In this document: piece by piece, positions 14,376 to 21,298 of the stretch
How the letters are laid out: every line of letters begins with the position of its first letter
Numbering within the stretch: position 1 is the first letter of the stretch
Source: Streptomyces sp. SBT349
GTDB lineage: Bacteria > Actinomycetota > Actinomycetes > Streptomycetales > Streptomycetaceae
Direction: 5' to 3'
NCBI RefSeq assembly: GCF_001083795.1
Contig: NZ_LAVK01000022.1
Span: 1-40,287 of the forward strand
Length of the DNA: 40,287 nucleotides
The notes under the pieces: model-generated
What the model was told of the DNA's origin: nothing
Seen by the model: the letters and a program-made list of their open reading frames with translations, nothing else
Database searches by the model: none
Translations under genes and position numbers: made by a program

Positions 14376-15293
14376 ATGGGCTGGACCGTGCGCGACATCC
14401 CCGACCTCAAGGGCCGCACCGCGGTGGTGACGGGCGCGGGCAGCGGTCTCGGCTATGTGACCGCCCGCGAGCTCGCCCGCCGCGGTGCCCGCGTGGTCCT
14501 GGCCTGCCGCAGCCAGCGGCGCGGACAGGGCGCCCTGGAGCGGCTCTTCGGCGAGGTCCCCGAGGCCAGGGCCGAGACCCGGCCGCTCGACCTGGCCGAC
14601 CTGGCGTCGGTGCGGGCGTTCGCCCTGGAGTGGGGCGACCGGCGGCTCGACCTCCTGATCAACAACGCCGGGCTGATGGCCGTCCCCTACGCGGAGACGG
14701 CCGACGGCTTCGAGATGCAGTTCGGCGTCAACCACCTGGGCCACTTCGCGCTGACCGGGCTGCTGCTCGACCGCCTGGTGGCCTCCCCCGGGTCGCGCGT
14801 GGTGACCGTCTCCAGCCTCCTGCACTTCCTCGCCAACGTGGACCTGCGCGACCTCAACTCCCGCCGCCGCTACCGCCGCTGGGTCGCCTACGGCCGGTCC
14901 AAGACCGCCAACCTGCTCTTCACCCACGAGCTCGCGCACCGGCTGCGCGGCCGGGACGTGGTGGCCGCCGCCGTCCACCCCGGCTGGGCCGACACCGGAC
15001 TGCACACCCGGGGCCCGCGGCTGGCGGGCAGCGCCTTCCAGGAGCGGCTGGCCACGCTCGCCAACCGGCTGGTGGCCGCGCCCCCCGAGGTCGGCGCGAT
15101 CCCCTGCCTCTACGCCGCCACCGCGCCCCGGGTGGCGCCCGACTCGTTCACCGGGCCGAGCGTGCTGGGCGCGCGGACGCCGCGCGGCGGCCCCGGCGGC
15201 CCCTGGCGGGCGCCCTGGACGCGCAACGAGGCGGTGGCGGCCCGGCTGTGGCGCGCCTCGGAGGAGCTGACCGGCGTCCGCTGGAAGGGTTGA
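14376..15293 (+). CDS. Short-chain dehydrogenase/reductase, retinol-dehydrogenase-like
   Basis: 305 residues. The Rossmann motif Thr-Gly-Ala-Gly-Ser-Gly-Leu-Gly starts at residue 19; NNAG is at 96-99. The catalytic set is Ser146/Ser147 (VVTVSS), Tyr172 and Lys176 (Tyr-Gly-Arg-Ser-Lys). DLASVRAFALEW and FEMQFGVNHLGHFALTGLLLD are typical of the protochlorophyllide/retinol dehydrogenase-like branch common in actinomycetes. Arg45 after the second strand suggests NADPH. The substrate is unknown. It starts 40 bases after the bxlA stop but has no evident link to sugar metabolism. Confidence 0.85.
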   Translation: MGWTVRDIPDLKGRTAVVTGAGSGLGYVTARELARRGARVVLACRSQRRGQGALERLFGEVPEARAETRPLDLADLASVRAFALEWGDRRLDLLINNAGLMAVPYAETADGFEMQFGVNHLGHFALTGLLLDRLVASPGSRVVTVSSLLHFLANVDLRDLNSRRRYRRWVAYGRSKTANLLFTHELAHRLRGRDVVAAAVHPGWADTGLHTRGPRLAGSAFQERLATLANRLVAAPPEVGAIPCLYAATAPRVAPDSFTGPSVLGARTPRGGPGGPWRAPWTRNEAVAARLWRASEELTGVRWKG

Positions 15294-15302
15294 ACGGGCC
15301 GC

Positions 15303-15336
15303 CCACCGGGGTGGCCCCCCTGGACCGCCGGGGCGG
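15303..15336. terminator. Twin hairpins between convergent SDR and ArsR-type genes
   Basis: CCACC-GG-GGTGG (15303-15314) and CCGCC-GG-GGCGG (15325-15336) are two compact GC dyads in the 46-base gap between the two stop codons. They lack T-runs but are placed to end transcription from both sides. Confidence 0.4.
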
Positions 15337-15339
15337 CGG

Positions 15340-16290
15340 CTACGGCAGCAGGTCGGTGCCCAGCGGGGTCAGGGTGTGCAGGACCTCGCTGCCGCGCCGC
15401 ACCGAGCGCACCAGGCCCGCGTCCCGCAGCACCCGCGCGTGCTGGCTGGCCGAGGCGGGCGACACCCCGACGCAGCGGGCCAGTTCGCCCGTGGTGACGC
15501 CGTCCCCGATGCACCGCAGCACCCGCGCCCTGGTGGCGCCGAGCAGCCGCGCCAGCGCCCCCGGGTCCTCGGGCGCGGGCAGCGCGTGCTCGACCGGATA
15601 GACCACCACCGTCGTCTCGCCGTCCTCGGCGTAGGTGACCGGGCGCGGCCCGCAGAAGAACGAGGGCACCAGCAACAGCCCCCGGCCGCCGGGCCGCACG
15701 TCGCGCGCCACCGGGTAGGCCGCCTCCAGCACCGGCGGGTTCCACCGCAGGACCGGGCGCAGCCCCTCCAGCAGCCCCTGCGCCCCACCGGCCAGCAGGT
15801 GCCGGGCGCGCAGCGCGCGATCGGCCGCCACATCCGCGTGCACGCGCGCCCAGACGGCGTCGTCCAGGATCGCGGTGCGGCGGTAACGGTCCAGGTCGGT
15901 GGCCAGCCGCTCGACGGCCTCGCGCTCGCCGCCCGCCAGGCCCTCCAGCCAGCCCGTGCCCACGGCCCCGGTCTCGGTGCGCCTGACCTCCCGGCCGAGC
16001 CTGCGCCTCGGCGTCGACCGCAGCGCCTCCATCCCGCTGTCCCAACCCTCCTGCGACTGCGGCGGATTGAGGAAGTCGGGGAAGTAACCGGTGCGGGGTA
16101 TCAGCGCCCTGAGCGTGACCGGCAGCGCGCCGATGCGGCGCCGCGCGGACTGGCGCCAGGCGCCATAGACGTGCGGCGACCGACGGTCGCGGAAACGGTG
16201 CGTGCTGAGCACCGTCTCCCAGAGCGGATCCGGCCGTTCCGCGACGCGAATGCGCGTCAGGTCCTCTCCCGTCAGATGGATCCGCAGCAC
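15340..16290 (-). CDS. ArsR-type HTH regulator with long N-terminal domain (DUF5937-like)
   Basis: 316 residues. The C-terminal 75 or so form an ArsR/SmtB winged helix (LGATRARVLRCIGDGVTTGELARCVGVSPASASQHARVLRDAGLV). The N-terminal 230 residues (PLWETVLSTHRFRDRRSPHVYGAWR, GYFPDFLNPPQS, TEDGETTVVVYPVEHAL-like region) match the long-form actinobacterial regulators in which the HTH is at the C-terminus. No cysteine metal site is visible, so metal sensing is unlikely. GTG 16290 follows AGGGGA at good spacing and gives the usual VLRIHLTGEDL start; the upstream extension is unconserved. The target is unknown; an upstream GCAAG-N4-CTTGC dyad may be an autoregulatory site. Confidence 0.75.
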   Translation of the reverse strand: MLRIHLTGEDLTRIRVAERPDPLWETVLSTHRFRDRRSPHVYGAWRQSARRRIGALPVTLRALIPRTGYFPDFLNPPQSQEGWDSGMEALRSTPRRRLGREVRRTETGAVGTGWLEGLAGGEREAVERLATDLDRYRRTAILDDAVWARVHADVAADRALRARHLLAGGAQGLLEGLRPVLRWNPPVLEAAYPVARDVRPGGRGLLLVPSFFCGPRPVTYAEDGETTVVVYPVEHALPAPEDPGALARLLGATRARVLRCIGDGVTTGELARCVGVSPASASQHARVLRDAGLVRSVRRGSEVLHTLTPLGTDLLP

Positions 16291-16702
16291 TGTTTCCCCT
16301 GTTCCGACCGGTCCTTGTCCGGTCCTGCAAGCTCCCTTGCACCATCCTGTAGCGCTGACCACGGAGTTTCAGCCTACGCCGAATTCGTTCGCGCAATGGC
16401 GCCGATGAGGCGAGGGTGGAGGCCGTTCGGCACCGCCCGGACGGGGGGAACAGCGGGCCGCTCGCACGATCCCGCTGTTTACCAGGCCGTGCCGAGGACG
16501 TCTGAGGGACCGATACGTCCGCCCCGGCCGGGCCCCGGGCGCGTGCCGGACCCCAGCGCCACCTCCGCGCGGGCGGCACCCCGTGGGTTCACCCAGGTTC
16601 CAATGGGGTAACTCCCCGGCCGAGTTGGCATGCGCACGTGTCATACTCGGCGCCGAAATCACCGGGACCACACCGGGATCACGCGTCGGGGAGAGTTCGT
16701 CC
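16291..16702. other. 412-base intergenic region between ArsR-type gene and DUF2617 operon
   Basis: Divergent control region. It contains the dyad GCAAG-CTCC-CTTGC (16327-16340) in the leader of the ArsR-type gene, two imperfect copies of ACCGGTCCTTG nearby, a GGGG-TAACT-CCCC dyad near 16614, and a direct repeat CACCGGGAYCA (about 16660-16682). A frame at 16396-16611 could encode 71 Arg/Pro-rich residues but has no convincing ribosome site or recognisable family. No promoter hexamers are convincing. Confidence 0.4.
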
Positions 16703-16789
16703 ATGGGCCTTGCGCTGGCCTTGATCGGTGGAGCGGCGCCGGCCGCCGCCGTCGTCCCGGTGCCGCGCGCCCCCGGGGGCGACGCGTGA
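16703..16789 (+). CDS. 28-residue hydrophobic small ORF translationally coupled to DUF2617
   Basis: ATG 16703 is preceded by GGGGAG (16688-16693) at nine bases, a better ribosome site than that of the next gene. The frame encodes a short hydrophobic peptide (MGLALALIGGAAPAAAVVPV, then eight residues), resembling a single membrane segment or signal-like peptide. Its TGA overlaps the GTG of the DUF2617 gene as GTGA. It could be a true membrane micropeptide or a leader that loads ribosomes for the DUF2617 gene. No family is recognised. Confidence 0.4.
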   Translation: MGLALALIGGAAPAAAVVPVPRAPGGDA

Positions 16790-17322
16790 GCGGCGCGGGA
16801 TCCGGCGGCGGCAGCGGGGACGACGGCGGCGGCATACGCCTGGCCGCCCCCTACCTGGACACCAGCGCCGACCAGCTCTCGTTCACCCTCGGCCTGCCAC
16901 CGCGCCCGGCGCTGGCCACGACCCGCCTCGAACTGGGCGGCTTCGCCGTCGAGTTGCGGCTTCTGGGCGCCAGCCACCAGGTGCTCGCGGGCCCCGTCGC
17001 CGAGACGCTGGCCTGCCTGCCGGGCGAGCCGGGCGGCGGCCCGCCCGAGGCGGTGGACCGGGAGATCGACGGCTGGCGCTACCGGTTCACCTCCCGCGTC
17101 CACCACCACCCGCCCGGCACGTTCGCCGCCGTGGCCGAGCGGCTGCGCCGCGCCACCGCCGGCCGCCCCGGCGCGCTCTGCGGCGTCTTCCCCGGCTCAC
17201 CCGGCGCCGTCACCGCCCTCGCCGCGCGGCGGGAGGCGGACCGTCTCATCTGGCAGACCTGGCACGCGTATCCGCAGACGGGCCAGATCGTGGAAACCCG
17301 TACTCGGCTGGAGGCCCCGTGA
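16786..17322 (+). CDS. DUF2617 family protein
   Basis: 178 residues, cytoplasmic, no TM segment. After a Gly/Ser/Asp-rich lead, IRLAAPYLDTSADQLSFTLG, then LELGGFAVELRLLGASHQV and IDGWRYRFTSRVHHHPPGTFAAVAERL agree with actinobacterial DUF2617 proteins, whose function is unknown. The C-terminal LIWQTWHAYPQTGQIVETRTRL is also typical. GTG 16786 has no strong ribosome site of its own and overlaps the stop of the small ORF, indicating coupling. The stop overlaps the next start as GTGA. The operon (DUF4247, DUF350, aminopropyltransferase) suggests an envelope- or polyamine-linked role, an inference from context only. Confidence 0.75.
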   Translation: MSGAGSGGGSGDDGGGIRLAAPYLDTSADQLSFTLGLPPRPALATTRLELGGFAVELRLLGASHQVLAGPVAETLACLPGEPGGGPPEAVDREIDGWRYRFTSRVHHHPPGTFAAVAERLRRATAGRPGALCGVFPGSPGAVTALAARREADRLIWQTWHAYPQTGQIVETRTRLEAP

Positions 17323-17741
17323 AGCGAACCAGGACCATCCCGGCGGCGGCACTCGCCGGCGCGCTGCTGCTGACCGGCTGCGGCGGTGGCGAGGACGACG
17401 ACAGCGACGACGCCCCGCGCCCCTGGATAGCCGACACCTACCAGCGCGTGCGGACCGACGTCTGGCAGGACCCGGCCGACTCGCCGATGACGGTCGGCGA
17501 CGAGATATCCACGTACCGCGGCGCCGAGGACCGCATCGATGACGAGGAGCGGGTCTTCCTCCAGTACGACGACGAGATCGTGGCCGTCCTCGCGGGGAGC
17601 GACGGAGGCAGCGAGATCGAGGTCGGCGACTACGACTCGATGCACCGGCGGTACGGCACCTACGTCAGCCACCGGTGGCCGTCCTCGCAGGGGCGCAGCG
17701 GCGGCGACTTCCGGGGCGGCGGCCCCGGCTCGGGCAAGTAG
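17319..17741 (+). CDS. DUF4247 family lipoprotein
   Basis: 140 residues. The signal peptide has a lipobox Leu-Leu-Thr-Gly-Cys21, so the mature protein should be lipid-anchored outside the membrane. An acidic spacer (GEDDDSDD) leads to a small domain (WIADTYQRVRTDVWQDPADSPMTVGDEI, then FLQYDDEIVAVLAG and YVSHRWPSSQGR) and a Gly/Ser-rich tail. This matches DUF4247, of unknown function. GTG 17319 overlaps the upstream stop by four bases. Its neighbours suggest it acts with the DUF350 membrane protein at the cell surface. Confidence 0.75.
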   Translation: MKRTRTIPAAALAGALLLTGCGGGEDDDSDDAPRPWIADTYQRVRTDVWQDPADSPMTVGDEISTYRGAEDRIDDEERVFLQYDDEIVAVLAGSDGGSEIEVGDYDSMHRRYGTYVSHRWPSSQGRSGGDFRGGGPGSGK

Positions 17742-17824
17742 CGCGCCCGCGCCGGACGCCGGGCGGGCACGCGGCGGCAAGGACAGCAGAGGGCGCCACG
17801 GGCGACGTGCGCGATAGGGACGCC

Positions 17825-17884
17825 ATGGACGACATGGGTGACATGGGCGAAGAGGACGGAGAAGGAACATGGTGGGAGAGATAG
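17825..17884 (+). CDS. Possible 19-residue acidic leader ORF ending in Trp-Trp
   Basis: ATG 17825 is preceded by AGGGA at good spacing. The frame reads MDDMGDMGEEDGEGTWWER and stops inside the DUF350 gene, 14 bases after its start at 17869. Its last codons cross the DUF350 ribosome site (AAGGA, 17862-17866), so its translation would affect initiation there. The acidic composition could be chance in a GA-rich leader. This is a weak call, listed because of the tandem Trp codons and the overlap. Confidence 0.2.
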   Translation: MDDMGDMGEEDGEGTWWER

Positions 17885-18309
17885 TCGAGTCCGCCGGGCA
17901 GGCCGTGCTCTACGGCCTGGTCGGCTTCGGCGTGATGGCGGTCGCGTTCGTCGCGCTCGACCTGGTGACCCCGGGCCATCTGGCAAAGGTGGTCTGGTCC
18001 GAGCGCAACAAGGGCGCCGCGGTCGTGCTGGGCGCCGAGATGCTGGGCGTCGGCTGGATCATCGCGGAGGCGATCAGGGCGAGCGAGTCCGAGGAGGGCC
18101 TCGGCTACGGCCTGCTGTCCACCGGCCTCTACGGCCTCGCGGGCGTGGTGGTGATGACCCTGGTCTTCGCGGTCGTCGGCATCATCACCCCGGGCCCGAT
18201 GGGCGCCATGGTGCTGGAGGACGAGGACGGGCGCGCGCACCCCGCCGCCTGGGTCCAGGGAGGCATGTACATCGGCACCGCGCTGATGGTCGGCGCGGCG
18301 CTGTCGTGA
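17869..18309 (+). CDS. DUF350 integral membrane protein
   Basis: 146 residues with about four TM segments: AVLYGLVGFGVMAVAFVALDLV, GAAVVLGAEMLGVGWIIAEAI, GLYGLAGVVVMTLVFAVVGII and the C-terminal GGMYIGTALMVGAALS, with the family's repeated pattern and Pro-Gly-His / Pro-Gly-Pro turns. DUF350 proteins are small membrane proteins of unknown function, often beside polyamine-type enzymes and PspA-like genes. ATG 17869 has AAGGA three to seven bases upstream. The stop overlaps the next start as GTGA, so it is probably translated with the aminopropyltransferase. A membrane scaffold or channel is possible. Confidence 0.8.
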   Translation: MVGEIVESAGQAVLYGLVGFGVMAVAFVALDLVTPGHLAKVVWSERNKGAAVVLGAEMLGVGWIIAEAIRASESEEGLGYGLLSTGLYGLAGVVVMTLVFAVVGIITPGPMGAMVLEDEDGRAHPAAWVQGGMYIGTALMVGAALS

Positions 18310-19865
18310 GGCCGCGCCCCCGGCTGGCGCGATTCCTCCTGCTGCTGACCGTCTTCCTGTGCGCGGCGTGCGGCCTGGCGTACGAACTGGCGCTGGTCGC
18401 GCTCGGCGGCTACCTCATCGGGAACACGGTCTTCCAGACCTCGCTCGTGCTGTCGATCATGGTCTTCGCCATGGGCCTGGGGTCGCTCGCGGCCAAGCCG
18501 CTCCAGCGGCGCGCGGTCGGCGCGTTCGCCGTCGTGGAGGGGATCCTCGCGCTGGTCGGCGGCCTGTCGGTGATGCTGCTGTATGTGATGTTCGCCTGGG
18601 TGAACGTCTACACCCCGGCCATGGTGGTGGTCGCGTTCGTCGTCGGGCTGCTGATCGGCGCCGAGATCCCGCTGCTGATGACCATGCTCCAGCGCATCAG
18701 GCGGCAGGAGGCGGGCGGCGCGGTCGCCGACATGTTCGCCGTCGACTATCTGGGCGCGCTGGTCGGCGGCCTGTCCTTCCCGCTCCTGCTGCTGCCGACG
18801 TTCGGGCAGCTCAAGGGCGTGCTGGTGGTCGGCGCCGTGAACGCCGTCGCGGGCATCGCCGCCGTGGTGTGGATCTTCAGGCGGCAGCTGCGCGCGGTGG
18901 TGCGCGGGGCGCTGCTGGCCGGGATGACGGCGGTCCTCGCGGTGCTGGGCTCGGTCTACGTGTACGCCGAGGACATCGAGGTGAACGCCCGGCAGCGGCT
19001 CTACCGCGACCCGATCGTGCACTCCGAGCGGACGCCGTACCAGGAGATCGTCGTCACCCGCTCCCTCGGCTTCACCAAGACCGAGGACCTGCGGCTCTTC
19101 CTCAACGGCGACCTCCAGTTCTCCTCGCTCGACGAGTACCGCTACCACGAGGCGCTGGTGCACCCGGCGCTCGCCGGGGACCGCTCCGAGGTGCTGATCC
19201 TCGGCGGCGGCGACGGCCTCGCGCTGCGCGAGGTGCTGCGCTACGACGACGTGGAGCACGTCACGCTGGTGGAGCTGGACAGCGCCATGACCGACCTCGC
19301 CTCCGGCTACGGCCCGCTGCGCGACCTCAACGACGACGCGCTGGCCGACCCCCGGGTGACGGTGGTCAACGAGGACGCCTTCACCTGGCTGCGGAGCGCG
19401 CCCGGCGGCTACGACGCGGCGCTGATCGACTTCCCCGACCCGGAGGACACGGCCACCGCGAAGCTGTACTCCGTGGAGTTCTACGCGATGCTCTCCGGCC
19501 TGCTGTCGCCGGACGCGAGCGTCGCGGTCCAGGCCGGGTCGCCGTTCTTCGCGCCGCGCACCTACTGGTCCATACAGGAGACGCTGCGCGAGGCGGGCCT
19601 CGCCACCACGCCGTACCAGGTGGATGTGCCCAGCTTCGGGAACTGGGGCTTCATGCTCGCCGCGGCGGGCGGCGGGGCGAGCGAGGGGCCGGGCCCGGTG
19701 CCGCGGCTGTCACCGGACGCGCCCGAGCTCCGTTTCCTGGACGACGCCGTGCTGCGGGCGTCCACGGTCTTCCCCGTCGACCGGCGCGAGCGTGACGTGC
19801 GGGCCAGCACGCTGATGGACCCGGCGGTGCTCGAATACGCCCAGCGGGAGTGGCAGTTCGACTGA
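18306..19865 (+). CDS. Membrane-anchored polyamine aminopropyltransferase-like (SpeE) protein
   Basis: 519 residues in two parts. Residues about 8-225 hold six or seven TM segments (LLLLTVFLCAACGLAYELALVAL, GLLIGAEIPLLMTML). The C-terminal half is a SpeE fold: YQEIVVTR; LNGDLQFSSLDEYRYHEALVHPAL; the SAM site ILGGGDGLALREVLRY; VELDSAMTDLA; and LIDFPDPEDTATAKLYSVEFY in place of the usual Asp-x-x-Asp-Pro. It would transfer an aminopropyl group from decarboxylated SAM to an amine, probably at the membrane face; no SAM decarboxylase gene is in the window. GTG 18306 overlaps the DUF350 stop. The acceptor is unknown; a lipid, a peptide or a polyamine are all possible. Confidence 0.8.
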   Translation: MRPRPRLARFLLLLTVFLCAACGLAYELALVALGGYLIGNTVFQTSLVLSIMVFAMGLGSLAAKPLQRRAVGAFAVVEGILALVGGLSVMLLYVMFAWVNVYTPAMVVVAFVVGLLIGAEIPLLMTMLQRIRRQEAGGAVADMFAVDYLGALVGGLSFPLLLLPTFGQLKGVLVVGAVNAVAGIAAVVWIFRRQLRAVVRGALLAGMTAVLAVLGSVYVYAEDIEVNARQRLYRDPIVHSERTPYQEIVVTRSLGFTKTEDLRLFLNGDLQFSSLDEYRYHEALVHPALAGDRSEVLILGGGDGLALREVLRYDDVEHVTLVELDSAMTDLASGYGPLRDLNDDALADPRVTVVNEDAFTWLRSAPGGYDAALIDFPDPEDTATAKLYSVEFYAMLSGLLSPDASVAVQAGSPFFAPRTYWSIQETLREAGLATTPYQVDVPSFGNWGFMLAAAGGGASEGPGPVPRLSPDAPELRFLDDAVLRASTVFPVDRRERDVRASTLMDPAVLEYAQREWQFD

Positions 19866-19885
19866 GGACGGCCGTCCGGGGACCG
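19866..19885. terminator. Small palindrome between convergent stops
   Basis: GGACGGCCGTCC (19866-19877) and a GACGG/CCGTC pairing (19868-19872 with 19882-19886) fill the 20-base gap between the aminopropyltransferase and ROK stop codons. Short and without a T-run, it is a weak candidate for a shared terminator. Confidence 0.3.
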
Positions 19886-21178
19886 TCACGCGCGGGCGGG
19901 CGCCACCGCGGCTCCACCGGCCGCGTCACCCGTCGCGTCACCGGCGCCGTCACCGGTCGCGGTCGCGGTCGCGGAAGAGGCGGCGGCCACGGCGAGCCGG
20001 TCGTCGGCACGGTCGGGGGCGTAGAGCGACTCCACCACCATCGCGGCGGCCTCCGCCAGGCCCGCCCGGTCGCCGAGGCCCGAGGTGACCACCTGGAGGT
20101 AGGCCGTGGTCCGCGGCATGGCCCGCTGGTACAGCGTCTCGCGCACCCCGGTCAGGAACGGCGGCCCCGCCAGGTCGCCCGCGATCATCAGCACGCCGGG
20201 GTTGATCAGCGTGACCACGGTGGCGAGCACGCCGCCCACCAGCCGGCCCGCGTCCCGCGCCAGCCGCACCGCGTCCGGCTGCCCGATCGCCAGCTGGTCG
20301 CGCACCCCGGAGCCCGAGGCGGTCGGGATCCCGGCGGCCGTCAGCTGCTCGGCGAGCGCCCGCCCGCTGGCCACCGCCGCCAGGCAGCCGTAGGAGCCGC
20401 AGCGGCACAGCGCGTGCTGGTGCTCCCCCAGCCTGATGTGACCGATGTCACCCGCCGCGCCGTCGATCCCCCGGTACATGTCGCCGTCGACCACGACCCC
20501 GGCCCCTATGCCCGTGGAGACCTTGATCAGCAGGAACGCCGAGCAGTCGGCGAAGGCGTGCCGCTGCTCGGCGTAGGCCATGAGGTTGGCGTCGTTCTCC
20601 ACGAGGACCGGTATCCGCGCGGCCCCCTCGTGCCCCAGCCGCGCGCCCAGCGCCCGCCGCATGCCCTCCGGCACCGGGTAACGGTCCCAGCCCGGCATCA
20701 TCGGCGGCTGCACGACCTGCCCCGAGACCGGGTGGACGGGCCCGGGTACCGAGAGGCCGATGCCGCACACCGCCCCGGCGCCGGCCCCGGCCTTCTCCAG
20801 CAGCAACGCGAACCACTGCGCGAGCCGTTCGAGCACCTCGTCGGGGCCCTGGCTCAGCAGCAGCGTCCCCGAGTGCTCGGCCAGCATGGTGCCGCCCAGG
20901 TCGAGCACGGCGGCACGGGCGTGGCGCGTCTCCAGGTCGGCGGCCAGGACCACGGCGTGCGAGGTGTCGAAGGTCAGGCGCGACGAGGGCCTGCCCCACG
21001 TCGGCGCCTCCGCGGCGTCGCCCGCCGCCTCCCGTATCCAGCCCGCCCGGAAGAGCTGGTCCAGACGGTGCGACACGGTCGAACGGGACAGGCCGGTGAC
21101 CCGCTGAAGCTCCCCCCTGGTCCTCGCCTGACCCCCACGGATCAGCCGCAACAGATGCCCCGCGCTCGCCTGGTTCAT
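19886..21178 (-). CDS. ROK-family transcriptional repressor
   Basis: 430 residues. An N-terminal winged helix (about 5-60; RTRGELQRVTGLSRSTVSHRLDQL) is fused to a ROK sugar-binding/kinase-fold domain with ENDANLMAYAEQ, STGIGAGVVVDGDMYRG and the zinc motif CRCGSYGC. The residue after the zinc motif is Leu-Ala rather than the usual x-Glu, which may alter sugar recognition. The last 30 residues are a low-complexity Ala/Thr/Gly/Asp tail encoded by near-repeats of a GTCACC/GGTCGC type. ATG 21178 follows GGAAGG. It is divergent from two glycosidase genes with direct repeats between, so it should repress them until a sugar is bound. Confidence 0.88.
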   Translation of the reverse strand: MNQASAGHLLRLIRGGQARTRGELQRVTGLSRSTVSHRLDQLFRAGWIREAAGDAAEAPTWGRPSSRLTFDTSHAVVLAADLETRHARAAVLDLGGTMLAEHSGTLLLSQGPDEVLERLAQWFALLLEKAGAGAGAVCGIGLSVPGPVHPVSGQVVQPPMMPGWDRYPVPEGMRRALGARLGHEGAARIPVLVENDANLMAYAEQRHAFADCSAFLLIKVSTGIGAGVVVDGDMYRGIDGAAGDIGHIRLGEHQHALCRCGSYGCLAAVASGRALAEQLTAAGIPTASGSGVRDQLAIGQPDAVRLARDAGRLVGGVLATVVTLINPGVLMIAGDLAGPPFLTGVRETLYQRAMPRTTAYLQVVTSGLGDRAGLAEAAAMVVESLYAPDRADDRLAVAAASSATATATGDGAGDATGDAAGGAAVAPARA

Positions 21179-21226
21179 GACTGCCTTCCGGCCGGACTGG
21201 TGTGCTGTTTCTTCCCCCTTCAGCTT

Positions 21227-21287
21227 GTGAAGTAGATATTACAGCGGTACTTTTGCGTGTTAAGTAGACGTAACTCTGCGGTACCTT
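21227..21287. promoter_or_regulatory. Two imperfect direct repeats in the ROK/glycosidase promoter region
   Basis: GTGAAGTAGA ... GCGGTACTT (21227-21253) and GTTAAGTAGA ... GCGGTACCTT (21259-21287) are copies of one 27-29 bp element, 32 bp apart (about three helical turns). The region is AT-rich against its surroundings. They are probable ROK-repressor operators; TACCTT (21282-21287) may double as a -10 element for the glycosidase genes. Confidence 0.6.
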
Positions 21288-21298
21288 CGACAAAACAA

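Noticed and set aside
16396..16611. 71-codon frame in the ArsR/DUF2617 gap
   Set aside because: No ribosome site, Arg/Pro-rich, no recognised relatives; mentioned only under the intergenic entry.
21257..21298. Upstream GTG start of the MGH1 glycosidase with a TTA codon (bldA dependence)
   Set aside because: It lies inside the operator repeat, lacks a ribosome site, and the residues are not conserved-looking; GTG 21299 is preferred.
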